A stretch of 64,000 bases of DNA, from assembly GCF_040115645.1 (NCBI RefSeq), contig NC_089561.1:1054001-1118000 (forward strand). Direction: 5' to 3'. The first letter of the stretch is position 1. Each line of letters opens with the position of its first letter. Position numbers and translations under genes: made by a program. Of the stretch, positions 51,633-63,895 are shown piece after piece. The notes below the pieces were generated by a model. The model saw nothing but the letters and a program-made list of their open reading frames with translations. It did no database searches and was not told the origin of the DNA. Origin of the DNA: Euwallacea fornicatus (lineage: Eukaryota; Arthropoda; Insecta; Coleoptera; Curculionidae).

Positions 51633-51964
51633 TATGTCTCTGTCCTTGTTTTTTGAAAATTGCATAACCCCCCCATACAACTACACACGTACGTGTTGCA
51701 CGCAAAGATGCCAACCACAAACTATAAAGCGTCCCAACAAAAAGCAGAATTTCAATTTAAGTTAAAACCTTTTTTGTAGAAAATACAAAAACCATTGTCA
51801 TTTCCCCTCCAGGGGTTTGCTGGCACATTAGCGTCCTTTTGACAAAATTTTCAAATTACTTTTGGAATAAATGTGGTTGTATTTCAGTGATACAGTGCCC
51901 AATCTCTTGTTCCAAAGCTCGGGTAGTCGTGGGTGATTAACATAAACTTTCCACCTCAAAAAAT

Positions 51965-52480
51965 TCAGGGAAAAAAGTCCAAAGGGACTAGTCGTAGTTC
52001 AAAATTACTGTTCGCGTTTTGTTGTTCAACGATCCAATTGAGGAACTCCCTTCTCTGCACACGATTGAGCTTGAGTTTTTGCCTGAGTTGGATTTCGTGG
52101 GCATAAAAATGCAAGTCTTCGTGCATAGTACTCATCGTAATGTACAAGTCTTAAGCGCGTTGCCGAACGGACGTGCTTGGGCTCTTGCCCACATTCTGGC
52201 AAGCAGGGATGCCGTTCTCTGCTGAATGCTCAATGCCATGGACACCCCTATGTGGCTTCATCTCAGTAACCGACTCAGCCCCCCAAATTTCCTTATTAGT
52301 CTCATCACAATTGAGGCATTGGGCAGATTTTTCCGACAAAAGTTGGACGCGATTGGCGCATTGGCGGCAGCCAAACTCTCACCGTTTTCGGGAGAATACT
52401 TAATAATTTTAATAGATCGTTGCGTCGGTGTCGGTCCATTTAAAAAAAATAGGGACATAGGAAAGTGCCGGCCGATCTAA
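51965..52480 (-). mobile_element. IS630/Tc1-type transposase relic, N-terminal half
   Basis: The minus strand reads NVGKSPSTSVRQRA, a stop, DLYITMSTMHEDLHFYAHEI and QLRQKLKLNRVQRREFLNWI. This matches the region between DNA-binding and catalytic domains seen in the 43-kb relic (HLSRQLGIPKGT and YEVQLTQELKPLHH) but is a different copy or family. The frame then ends before any catalytic block. Upstream coding is degraded. A TACAGGGTGTTGGGG string at about 52,505 has no partner nearby. Confidence 0.75.
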
Positions 52481-55400
52481 ATTTTGCGCTCCTACTGCGG
52501 CACCCCTTACAGGGTGTTGGGGAAATAACATTCCTAAGTCTAACAAATGACCAAGACCATCATTTTGAACAAAGAAGTTTCTTAGAGTAGAGGTCGAACA
52601 CGTAACAGTTAAAAAAAAAATTTAATTGGCAACTGAAAGGTGTGAAGATTTTTAATAAGATGATAAAACACGTACACGGCAGATATTCATCGTTTGACGT
52701 GCAACAAAGAAAGCAGGAATTATTCAGTAATAACATTGCTAAAAGCAATTTAAAACTTAATTAATAACTGATAATGCAACTCGAGCGGTAAATGTAAACC
52801 GAAGCGGCAACGCCGCACTGAACGGGACCGGGAAAACGGCGTTCATTTTTGTTATGATTATTTTTTGCAATTCCTTAATGCCCGATAGCTGATAAGGTCT
52901 GACCTTTTAATTAGTACGAGAATTTATTCCGACTTATCAGCAGTATCTAGGTGAAAATGTATCCATCACGCCGGTATCACGAGATTCTTTTGATTTATGG
53001 TACGGAGTCACAAAATTCCGAAGGAACCGGGTGCATTTTCGCTAATCATTATCGAGAAAGAAAACTTCCAGCTCGACAAATGGAATTTTTCATAGTGTCC
53101 AGGAAAATCGGGTAAAACGCCGTCGTGCATGCATGGACTAAAACGGCGGACATTTCGAACATTTTTTATTGCGATATGGGTGGTGTAAACTGTGTAACGC
53201 AACATTTTTTGCTAATTAGAGTTGACAACAATAATTTAACGGTAAGTGGTTTTTCAAAATAATAAAATGAGAATCACGTTATGTTTAAATTTTAACTGTA
53301 AAACATATCGGACTGAAAAAAAATCCGTGTAAAAAATGCGTATCTCGTTAATGCGGCTATTTAGGGCGATATCGAAATGAAATAAACACTACGCGACGTT
53401 GCCGGATGTTGTAAGGAAAATTTTGGTTCAGAATGATGTTCTCGATCGTTGGTTAAATTTACGAAAGTTACCTCCCTGCCGCCCTGCACAGGAGTCCTGC
53501 ATCGGTGCACAGGGGCGTGGGGAGCGCGGGCCCGATCTTGAGATACACATCCTCGGAGGCATTTTTGAGGTTTGAAATTTCTTCCTCAAAGACGCACCGC
53601 GATACGCGTCCTAATTCTGTCCAAACTAAACGAGTAAAACACGATTTTTTTTTAATGAACAAATGTGCCCAAACGTGCGACAATCCCGGTCTGTGAAAAT
53701 ACCTCCAAACCTAAATGAACATGTCGAAACTGGCAACTGTGAGGTATATAGGACAACATCGCGAATCCGACAATAAATAACAGCCGCAAATTGTTGAATC
53801 AAAATTAATGATAGTTCACATATATCGTAGGAGGTACTCGTACATGTTACGATGATGATTATATTAATTAAACCGCATAATAAATTGCCTACAACTTAAT
53901 TAAAACGGGCTTAATAGGTACGGATGAAAAAGAAACATTATCATCAGGACTGGCTTCGGTGCTTGTTCTTGTTGAAGTCATGTGACCGCCGCACTTCTTC
54001 ATACCTAAAGGCCCGGTTTCGCCACCGCGGGATTAGCCGTAGTTTCATTGAGTTGATTTTCGATTATTTAGTAATCGCAGGCATGAAAAATTCCATTTTA
54101 ATACAGCCAACCTCTTCTCGATTAAACCAGTGGTTACCGAGTTCGCCTATACATTTCCAAAACTGGTTATACGCAGGAGCAAACCGATCATTAACAAAAT
54201 TGCTTCATTAAGTTTATTAAATGAAGAGTCGCGAACTTGGAGTTATTTGGATGATTACTTTAATTTTGAGTTACGTGTAGGTACTGGACTATAAAGAGAA
54301 ACTAGCTTTCATAATATAATTGCGTATATTGATCGCCCAATTAGGGCAATATCGCAACGAGATTAAGCTAAAATTATACCGAAGACATTAAACTACTAAT
54401 GTCTTCATCATGCACATCCTGCGTTCATTAAAAAGCTGCGTCTAAGCCTAATCCTTGAACGAGTTTTTAGCTCTTGCTTTTTGCCACCCAACACACGGCG
54501 ATGGCAGTCGATTAGAACCCCATCAAAGCCTATGATGCATTTGAGGTTTTAGCCCACAGGCAGGTCAAAAATCTCGAATTCCGGTCTGACCGTCGGCCAT
54601 TAATACCCGCCATAATCTAAGATGGCAGCCTCAGATTATAGCAATCAGGTACACAAAACCACGTCTCAAGATTATAGGCATCTCTTGCTTTGCTTTCTTG
54701 AATGGGTCGACGTGCAACAGAAACGATTAATTTAATGGCTCTATTAAGTTTAATGGGTAATAGAGGGTTAAATTTAAGATGGTCATACATATGTCTTCAG
54801 GTGAACTTCATCGCTGAAAAATGAAGCCATTATCAACCCACTAACAGTCCGATTAATGAGGCTTATCGGCATAATAATATAATCGCGATATTCACAAACG
54901 AGGCCCGAATGTTTACAAAATTATAACGAGTCTCTCGTATGTTCCTGTTATCTAGATCGTGGCTAATGATTCTAATGATCGCACTAATTATGTTTATGGC
55001 GGGCCATTTTGAAAAAATTATGGTAGCTGACAATAAGCCGCCATCATTTCGTTCTTCTGATCTTAAATGAGCCTTGAATTTTGACGTAAAATCGCTTTAT
55101 AACTTGATATTGTTCGTTAGCTGGCTTCCTCTGGTCGCATTTGGTGCCATGACTAATTTCAAGAACGCTGCTTCACTTACCTTTAATCACGAAGATCATC
55201 AAACCACTCATAACTTTGCACAAGTTCCAACTAATCACCAACGCGGAATGTCTCGAACTGAAGGAGAAAGTTACCAAATAAAGGGACTTTACCTAGGAGG
55301 TGCTTTTTCCAGAAATTCAAAGATTTGCATATTGTTGCGCAACCAGAAATAAAAGTCCTCAGTATGCGGTCTATTTTATGGCCCCATTAGTGCACTGCCC

Positions 55401-56179
55401 CGGTCCAACGTCCATGGGGCATTTCAAATTTTACATGCCATATGCCGAAAATAGGTCAAAACCACAATAGAAAATTTGGTACTACCGAAAGATTTTTAGA
55501 GGCCCATTGAATTGGAACCTAAACAGTGCGACAATGGGACAAATTTGCATGAAATATGTCATAAGTTTAATTTACGTTAATGGTCAACACATGATGGAAA
55601 CGCGGGAAGTCTATGGAGTGGTGTGGCAAATGGTATTATCTACACTCGTATTATGAGCATTAAGGGAAGACCTGATGGTTTTGTGAAAGTTTATTCAGTT
55701 AAAATCCATTTAAATAAATCTGTTGTTCATTCATCATCTGAAACAGCCAAAATAAATCACTGAATCAAAACAATAAGTCCATTTTTAAAGCGCGTTGTAG
55801 CCAACAATGAGAGGTGTCCAAGAGTTGTGTTATTGACTGGCGTACCCACTAATCATATTTTAGATTTTGAATTTGAATAGTACCACTCGTGTGGTACCGA
55901 GCTGGGAACGTATTTGAGTGCCCACGTGCGTTTGAATTTGTCTCAAGTTAAGGTGAAGTCGTTTTGTTTTTTTAGGTCGCAACGTTCGTTAGCAAGTGAA
56001 TTTTGTTTCATTTGCCGTTTGAATGGAAATATACAGTGTGTCTACTTACATGTGCAAAATTTCTCTTTGTTGATTTTACGAAAAAAAACGACTCTTCATA
56101 AAAATTCTATACGAAGTCAGAAAGTTAGATATCAAACTCTTGTAGTCGTATATCACTATAGAACGTCTGCAAACTTGGT
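52481..56179. other. Non-coding stretch
   Basis: No gene recognised. AT-rich with many ATTAAT and TAATTA cores between 53.7 and 55.0 kb. Open frames are short and motif-free. Confidence 0.45.
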
Positions 56180-56420
56180 TCCGACAAGTCGGTGCCTCAA
56201 GTGCCAGAATTCTTCAAAATATCTTTAATGGAAAAGAAATTCACGGGCTTTCACATAATCTTTGGACTGCCAGATCTCCTGACTTAACCTCTATGGATTA
56301 TTTTTATGCGGTTACTTGAAATAGAAAATCTACCAGCGCAGACCGCTTTAACGTGTTAATCGTTTGAAGGCGATCATGTCGCAACCACGTGAGAACATTT
56401 CCCCAAATTTGACAAAAGAA
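56180..56420 (+). mobile_element. Small DDE transposase fragment
   Basis: The plus strand reads ILQNIFNGKEIHGLSHNLWT followed by ARSPDLTSMDYF. This corresponds to the GPxxWPARSPDLTPLDFF block near the last catalytic residue of IS630/Tc3-type transposases. A frame break follows. Nothing else of the element is clear, so boundaries are approximate. Confidence 0.65.
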
Positions 56421-57880
56421 CGATTAATCCTTCACGGTCACACAAATGAATAATTCTTCGTACTTTCTTCTTAGTAAAATAAATCGTTACCGTGCGTTAA
56501 TTGCGTATTTAAATCGCGCAATTATTATGAAAACATATTAAGAGACGACAAGGTATACATGTTTTCAATAAATAAGAGGTAAATGTGCAACATTAATAAA
56601 ACAACAATGAAATTGTCATGAGGAAAATTTACGTATTTAAGAAAGCCCAGATGCGGCTTCAAAAATTTGACTTTATTTTAGGCTTAAGATCATGTAGCAC
56701 TTTATATGAAAAATAACTTTTTTTTAGTGAAATTAATAATAAAAAAGTTTCCCGTGTGATTCCAGTTCAACTGGACACACTGTACACCACGTTCATTTAA
56801 AATCTACATAACATCCTTATTAAAACTGTCCATAAATAAATAATTAAATAAGTAAACTTCGGTTTAAATCAATTGTTAACTATACGGTCTCCTATCCCAC
56901 CTCTAGAGAAAATTAGAATTTTTTTGAAAATTCTCTGGTGTACCCATGGAGCAAGTTCGTGGAAGTCTCTTGAGCGCTTTTATGTTGGCCGATGAGATGA
57001 AATTTAATTTTCTAACATTATGGACCAAAGATGGAGTTTTTCAACTGCAAAAAATTCACTGATTTATCCCACCTCTGGCAGAAACCTCATTTTCCTGAAA
57101 ATACTCCATTATGGTTCGTCCCGTTAATCATTGTAAAGTTCTTATGAGGGCCTATACTTGAGCCATTTCTCACCTAAAAATTGAAATAGACTTGACTTCG
57201 GAATGTGTAGGGTGAATTATGATTTTTTTGAAAATTACATTTCCTGCACCAAAGTTTTGCTTTGTTCACTTTTTCGGTCTGAGCAATTCTATGCCACTTT
57301 ATCAGTCAACTTTTGTGAAAAATTGTAATTTTGAAGAGGATTCACGGCAAATTGAAAAATTCCTGACATCAGCTGCTCTACTGAGAACGCTCCTTCTAGT
57401 CGAACTTGTGCTGGTCTCAGGTTAACTGTCTGAGCCACCGTTGTGGTTCCGGTTGGGCGTGGCATCAACAAGCGTGCATGATCTTTCTCATGGGGTCAAA
57501 CTGCTGCCAACATAATTACAGATGCGGATAATCGCGTTCGGATCAGCAGGAATTCGCAGTCTCAGAAACACTTTTCCGATCAAAAACAACCAACAACGTT
57601 CTTAAATGTAGCTATGATTTACCGGTAAAAAGTGATGATTTACGTGCTAACGGATATCGATAAATGCGAGAAAAGAATATCAAAAAATGTAAGAACGCAG
57701 GCAAAGAGTGGTTGCACAATATAAGGGGTATCAGCTAGGGCTGCAGAAAAGGGATCGATTTGTTTATTTTAACTCAAACATGAACAAAAAATATGGAATA
57801 TAAAACTGTTTACATCGGATGGCGCGGTTGCCACGTTAGCTTGGAATTAGTGAGACACAGGTTCTATCAGCAACCCTATA
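56421..57880. other. Repeat-rich non-coding stretch
   Basis: TATCCCACCTCT recurs near 56,893 and 57,063, and GATTTTTTTGAAAA-type strings recur near 56,918, 57,221 and 58,572. This suggests decayed repeated units of unknown type. No gene is recognised. Confidence 0.4.
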
Positions 57881-58464
57881 CAGGGTTTTCAGGAAGAAGG
57901 GGCCATAAGTCGGGCGCGCACCGAACATCTGAGATATAGTTAAATGCAGCCGGAATGAGGGCCTTAGTCTGGCTTTTCTTCAAAATATAGGTATTTTAGG
58001 AAATTCTATCTAAAAAAAAAATCTAAACCGTTCGCTCAAAAGGGATTTAATAGGAGAATAGAGCAATGTCTCATTCGGAAAAGACAACATTCTCAACTAT
58101 GTTTGTACATTGGCACCTGCTGAATTTTGTTACATTTTTTTGTAATAATAAAGTTCTAAATAAATTTAGAAATTTCTTGGAGCTCTGTTACAATTGGTGG
58201 ATCCAACCAACGAACAATTGGTTGCGAACCAAATGCACATTATATGGAGAGCGTCTAGAATTGAGACGGAAATTAGAAAATTGACAAATATTCAGCGGTT
58301 TCCATTTGAAAAAACCGAAAATATACCTGCGACCCACCCCGTATACAAAATTGATGATGCTTCATACAGCTCTAAATGCCGCTTACATCTTTTGTATGAA
58401 TATTTTCTCCCTATCTAAAGCGGTTGTCAAAATAATGGGGTAGCGCTAAATCTGGGACATCCTG
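57881..58464. mobile_element. MITE-like block with CAGG ends and TA flanks
   Basis: A 584-bp segment starts TA/CAGGGTTTTCAGG and ends CTGGGACATCCTG/TA. The right end inverted (CAGGATGTCCCAG) resembles the left end and the CAGGGTGTCCC end at 44.5 kb. It has no transposase. Tentative, based on ends and TA flanks. Confidence 0.45.
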
Positions 58465-59017
58465 TATATTGCCCTATAAAGGAACACTGAAAAAGAGCAG
58501 TTGTTGAGGAGGTTCGGGGCTTTTTAACTGTAACAAATCGTCACTTTCGCTCATTTATAGGATAGATTATGGTTTTTTTGAAAAATAGGCTTTCTCTATT
58601 CAAATTTAGCCTGGTTTCATTTTATCCCAAACTCAATTTCTCGTTTAAGCGACGCGATAAATATTGAAAAAGTGTATTTTAGAATGGAGGTTCAGAGGAA
58701 TTGGGCCGCAAAAAATTCCCCGCAGTTCTAGAAACAACGAAGAATTTGTAAAATCACTGAGAAGAGCTTCTCACCAGATGAATGAAATCATCGAATTCGT
58801 TATTTTTTCCCCGTTTCCTTATTTATTAGTCCATTGAGTAATTTCCTCATTTTTCCACGGTAATTTCCGCAATTTTGCAGACGAGTGGATTCACGAGGTT
58901 CACAAATGAGGTGAGAATACACCAGGAAGAGGAATTACCTTATGTACATGAGTGCTTTAAAACGGCGAAATTCGCACCTTCTTTAAAGTTCAAGCGTAAA
59001 CAAACCCCAATCGATAA

Positions 59018-59035
59018 TTCGAGAATATTCGAGAA
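59018..59035. promoter_or_regulatory. Heat-shock-element-like sequence
   Basis: TTCGAGAATATTCGAGAA is four alternating, perfectly phased nGAAn-type pentamers (TTC-GAA-TTC-GAA with 2-nt gaps), the binding pattern of heat shock factor. No heat-shock gene lies nearby in the window. It may be a chance local duplication of TTCGAGAATA. Confidence 0.4.
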
Positions 59036-60340
59036 TATTAGCAAGTAACCCATTTCGAGTAGACCAGATTTTTCCCCGAGTCGCGGCAGGATTTTGAACG
59101 ATTTCGGAAAATAACTCAGGCCGATCCGGACAACGATCCTGCAGGATTTCGAACGGAGATTTTTTTTTGTTAATTTATTTATCAATCAGAGAGTTTCCCG
59201 TGAGTCGAGATTAAATAAATTTAAAAGGGTTTCTTCAGTGCCATTTTTCAACGGCTCATATCTTGCTGAAATTTGGGTCGGTGCCATAGTAGGTACAAGG
59301 TCCAAAATAGCGAGGCAGGCACTAAGTTGGAACGGACAAGCCATTTATAACGGACAACCATTTCATCATCCGAAATCATATTTGTTACCTTCACGAACAA
59401 ATTCCGGTTTCTCATATCGACCGTACAACACGCTAACCAACCGTGAATGTTTGTTTTACGAATGTGTATATATGTACGTACGTGTAGGTTTTACGTATTT
59501 TTAATCCCCTTTAAAGTTCTTTGTCACGAGGATTTCACATTATAAACCTCGGGCGAAGAAAGTTTCCATTTGCTGAAAAGTTCGCGGATCGAAGGACATT
59601 AGGCGAACTAGCAACGGCTCCGGGTTCTGGATCACGTAATACGTTATGGAAAAGTTTGCGGCGGTTTTCGAATCCGTCCTAAATCTCCAGGATATTTATC
59701 AGTTTTTGTCGCCCGCAGAACGATTCCTGATCTCCTTTTTATATTCTGGCCCGCTCTCCCGATCTCTCAATCACGCCAAAGTCTTGTTTCTTTGCCGAGC
59801 CCTCTGTTCCATTATTCATTACCGGAGAGGGCCCCATCCATGTTTCGAGCAGAGCGAGTTTAGTCCGTTGAGAAATTGCCGTATTTTTGTTTCATGTCTA
59901 TGATTGCATTGTCAAATCTAATATTTCGTCAAAACAACTTCATTTAACGATTCAACATTCTCGGGCTAAATCGAAACTAACTCAAGCCGGCAATCCCAGA
60001 TTCCCCAACAAATTTGCGGACAATTATCTGCTCTCCCAAGTATAAATGAGTTTATGGCAGCCTGGTGACCAAGAGGCACAATGGCCGCCATATATCAGAG
60101 CTGTCGTTCAATCTCGAATTGCAAAACTTTCGGCCGAATTCAAATACCTGCAATTTACCTTTGACCGCTTTTGCCTTTGTGCACATAGGCCATAAAACCC
60201 TTTTTGTCGACCTCGTTTTGCATACCGATTATGGCTCGTTTCGGGGTCCGAAGGACGTGAGTGCATCGTAAGAAGACTCGGTGCGCGCCACCTCGCATTC
60301 GTGCATTCTAGGTTTCCAGTAAGCTAAAAATACCTCGTCG

Positions 60341-60373
<33 letters not shown>
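60341..60373. repeat. TCA microsatellite, about 11 copies
   Basis: Uninterrupted TCA trinucleotide run of 33 nt, preceded by two TCG triplets. Confidence 0.95.
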
Positions 60374-61399
60374 CTAAGCTCGTTAAAACGTATCCCCGAT
60401 ACTCCATAATAACTTAATTTCAAATGCAAATCATTGAAATTATATGCTTTAAAAAATCCCATCTTTAATTCAAATTAATTCTCGGGGAATAAAAAAGCCG
60501 CAATTCCTTCTTTGGAATTTAATGCTACATCAAGCGGGAACCTCAAGCTAAAAATGCACTCACTTTAAATAACTTAATCTTGATTTCATGAATATATTAC
60601 CATCACCGGGAGCAGATACAAAAATGATTGGTTGAGGTTTAAAAATAGGGGGAAGTGCTCATGAGGCCTTAAACGCATTGTCTCTTCTCAAGGCTGTCGA
60701 AACATCTTTTAATCGCTAATTGAGAGCATTAAGGCGAACGATGCCGCTTTTGTGATAAATAAATATGACGTTTAGCCGAAGAGTGCCACAACAAAGCACA
60801 ATCGCGTGTGCGCTTCGAAATCACAAGATATCATTTACAAAAGTCATTATTTTTAATGTCGGCTGTTGTGCTAATGGAGTGTTTTGATGCGAAATGGACT
60901 AGTCATTTAATTAGCGTTTACGCTTATTTGTAAACATTTATTTATCGTTTCTCTTTTGAGGTGGAAAAAGGGCGGGCATTAACTGGAAAAAATATTTTAA
61001 AAATCCTCGTTTTTTTCGCCGTACTTTCAACATAATAACAATGGGGACAGGCACCCTTTTTTTGAAAGAATATCTGCTTGAATAATGTGGGTGCTTAATC
61101 ACTTGACACGAAATTGAAAAATATTAGAGACAGGCTACTATTATAATTATTATGGCGAAAAATGCCGTATATTTATCCTCGTTTCCGCGCGCTAAAAAAA
61201 TCATTTATGTCGCTAAAATATGACCGAGGGTAGACGAAATATTTTGGAAAACGGATATTATATGTGACGAAGCCGGGGGATCCAGAACCGGAGTCGGAAC
61301 GTGTGCAGTCGTGCAGTTCCAGCATGAGAATGTGCGAATCAGCTGGACAAAAAACCACTTCGAGGGTGCACCACTTAGGACCACACGCTGCAAGCGCGT

Positions 61400-62640
61400 G
61401 AACACCGCAGGAGCATCCTCTCCAGATGACTAAGCATCCGGATGCCTCCGCCAATTCACAACTTGCCATTATTTGCACGTATACGCGAAGACGAGGTGAA
61501 TCCACCTCTAAAAGGAAAAATCTTCATCTCCATATCGTTCTTTCGAGTAAATTTCATCGCCCTCGGGGTACTCCCGGGCCAACCCGATGCGCTCTGCCGT
61601 CGTTCCGCTCCCAACCTCGAACCGGTCAAAGAGGTCTTTTTCCGGGATGGCCTCCGATACTTTTCCGCTTTGGTCTCCTCAATCGAGTCGGAACGGCGTC
61701 CCCGGAGCGGTCTTCGCAGCTTTTTGACCAGCCAGAAGTCCACCGGTGCTAAATCGGGCAAACGCGGTGGTCGTGGCGCGACGTGGACCGAGTTTTTGGC
61801 AAAATGTCCTCTCCAGTGTGACACGTTGCATTAGCGCGGTGCAAAAACCGAGAATCATCTGCCCACAATTTTGACCTCTTGAAGGGGACGGCTTCGGCCA
61901 AAGGACGAGCAACGCTCAAGTAATATTCCTTGTTCGCGGTTAGACCTGACTGAAGAAAGTCATAGCGCACAACACCGCGATAATGGAAGAAAACTGTCAA
62001 CGTGGTCTTGATTTTTGGGCATTTTTGGCACGATATTCGCTCAATTGGGCTGTTCCTTCCGGGTCATACGCACAGATCCTAAATCTCATCTCCCGTAATA
62101 ACGCGTGACATGGCGTCCTGACAGTCAGAAATCGTTGTTTGACAGATTACAAAGCGACGTTTTTTTTTCTCAAAAAATTGAGTGTTTTTTGAATTTGACG
62201 CGTTTGAGGCACAAAACATCTTTTAGAAGGGTCAGGGTTGATTCCAAATGAAACGCCCATAGCTCCAGCAAGGTTTTTAGTTTCTGTCAATTCACGCATC
62301 AAATCTTCGATTGCCTTATGGTGGCTTTTGTTAATGGTTCGTTTTGAACTTCTTCTGGGTCCTCTTTACAGCTTCTGTACCACTCGGGACCATTTTTTTG
62401 CGGCATGGCCGCATCACCGAAGACCGTCTGTGGCGTCCTCAACGTGTCCGCGACAGAATATTCATCCCTCAAAGTTTAATGCAAATTCTTTGCTCAACAA
62501 AATCAGACGTAGTGAAAATCGAAAAAGTCACTTTTATATGTCTACAAAAACACGTGTAGCTCTGCAACAATTAAATATGTTTACACGAAACTTTTCATAG
62601 ATGTCGCAGACAGTGTTACCAACCTACAAACAAAACGATT
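61400..62640 (-). mobile_element. Mariner-family transposase relic (second family)
   Basis: Minus-strand relic of a mariner element. The N-terminal part near 62,520-62,340 reads DFVEQRICIKL in broken form and then PQTVFGDAAMPQKNGPEWYR. The middle at about 62,110-62,000 has VITGDE, which holds the first catalytic aspartate, and YDPEGTAQLSEYRAKN. Next are TVFFHYRGVVRYDFL and GLTANKEYYLSVARPLAEA (62,000-61,900), and ELWADDSRFLH-like sequence. FAKNSVHVAPRPPRLPDLAP and then DFWLVKKLRRPLRGRR (about 61,800-61,690) carry the last catalytic region. Frameshifts and stops are frequent. It differs from the 18.7-kb relic, so at least two mariner lineages are present. Terminal repeats were not resolved. 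Confidence 0.92.
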
Positions 62641-62849
62641 TCATGGTTTTATAGTACCCGCGAAGTTTAAATGAAAAGTTCACATTATTTTTTGATCACA
62701 GTAGTTTGAGATAATTTTACCGGTAGTCCCCTCAACTTCATTAAGAGAAATCTAGATACTTGGAGAGAGCTCTGCATCAGCGATATATCACATCGTTTAT
62801 GTTATTACTTTACAAGGAAGATGGGCATTTGCTCCTTACAAATGTAATT

Positions 62850-63600
62850 CATTCTTAATGAAACACCAAGGAAGTCAAATAATAGTCAGTCAAATCGGGT
62901 TCTTCTACTAGTGGTAACGGTGCTTCGAACTCTGTCACGCGAACACCATCGTCACACCACTTCGTCTGCTACAATTTCTGCATGAATGTCTTGAATTGAA
63001 GTTCCCATCCATCTTGTGAATCCATCGATTATTGTCCCTAAGTATCGACGTCACCATTGAAAGATGGTAATGGTAGAGCTATACGCTGGATTAAATCCTC
63101 AAATCGGCTTAGTGCTTCAAGGTGCTGCATAAGCGGGCTTGATTCCTTTAATGATTGAGGGGGCCTTCGGCTGAAACCATAACCCGAAAAAGGTATTTTT
63201 CTTGCGAAAATGTGCGTTTAGCAAAACACTCTTAATTTATTGTCCCGTAGCCGAGTAAACAGAGCACGCAACATGTCTTTATGTTCTTCAGCACATTTGT
63301 GCAAAGTGAGTAAGTCATTCACATCCGCGTGAGCACCGATGATTGATATCTGTACATCTGCGGTGATAAATGGCCAAGGTAATTTGCGTTGAAGGCTGAG
63401 GGAAACGGTTAGAAGAGTCTTTCCATAAGGAAAGATGATTGTATCGCTGGCAGCAAAAAAATGTTGATCTGCAGACTTGGAGATCTCTCCGTCACAGGAA
63501 TGATCGCTCCACCATCGTGGAGCAAACGGTAGATGGTTGGAGAGTCGATCATCGCCGAACGCTGGAGGGATTATTAAGAGGGATTGAAAAACCCTTATTT
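62850..63600 (-). mobile_element. Gypsy-type LTR retrotransposon relic (protease, RT end, integrase)
   Basis: Insect Ty3/gypsy-type pol fragments in the normal order on the minus strand. KLPWPFITADVQISIIGA (about 63,400-63,345) matches the protease-region block that usually ends IIGADFL. It is joined directly to DVNDLLTLHKCAEEHKDMLR (about 63,330-63,265), corresponding to the YVDD region of reverse transcriptase. A degraded VSAEG block follows near 63,170. IIDGFTRWMGTSIQDIHAEI and then VADEVV (about 63,030-62,960) match the integrase core. Most of reverse transcriptase and all RNase H are missing. No LTRs were found. Confidence 0.8.
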
Positions 63601-63895
63601 GGCTCAAATCCTCTTGTCATGATAGAAAAATCGAATGAAAATTTTAGGTCGTGCTTGAATGTAAAATATTTAAATCTGACCGTTGAGAGAGAGAATTTCC
63701 TCACTTAACCTGTGAAGGAAATTGCAAGTAAGCTAAGTAATATAGCTCATTTCCCGGTGCTGGATATGAAAGAGGGATATTTCCAGGTGAGGATTGATGA
63801 ACAGAGTGCTAATGTGTGTACGTTTGGCACTCCATTTGGAACATATCAGTTCTTGAGACTTTCATTCGGAATTCCTCCTGATAAGGAAATGAACG
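63585..63895 (+). mobile_element. Retrotransposon reverse transcriptase fragment, opposite strand
   Basis: The plus strand reads PLFGSNPLVMIEKSNENFRS, then CLNVKYLNLTVERENFL, a stop, and EIASKLSNIAHFPVLDMKEG through CTFGTPFGTYQFLRLSFGI. This is the first half of a Ty3/gypsy-type reverse transcriptase up to the FGI block. The VLD aspartate is present. A TAA at 63,706 interrupts the frame, and similarity stops after FGIPP. It faces away from the neighbouring minus-strand relic and so is probably a separate insertion. Confidence 0.88.

Larger units (their letters stand above)
58465..61172. other. Non-coding stretch
   Basis: No gene recognised. Contains the heat-shock-element-like site (59.0 kb) and a TCA microsatellite (60.34 kb). 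The poly-aspartate open frame across the microsatellite is an effect of the repeat. Confidence 0.45.

Noticed and set aside
60229..60462. Minus-strand open frame with a run of 12 aspartates
   Set aside because: The acidic run is the translation of a TCA microsatellite; the remainder has no family signal.
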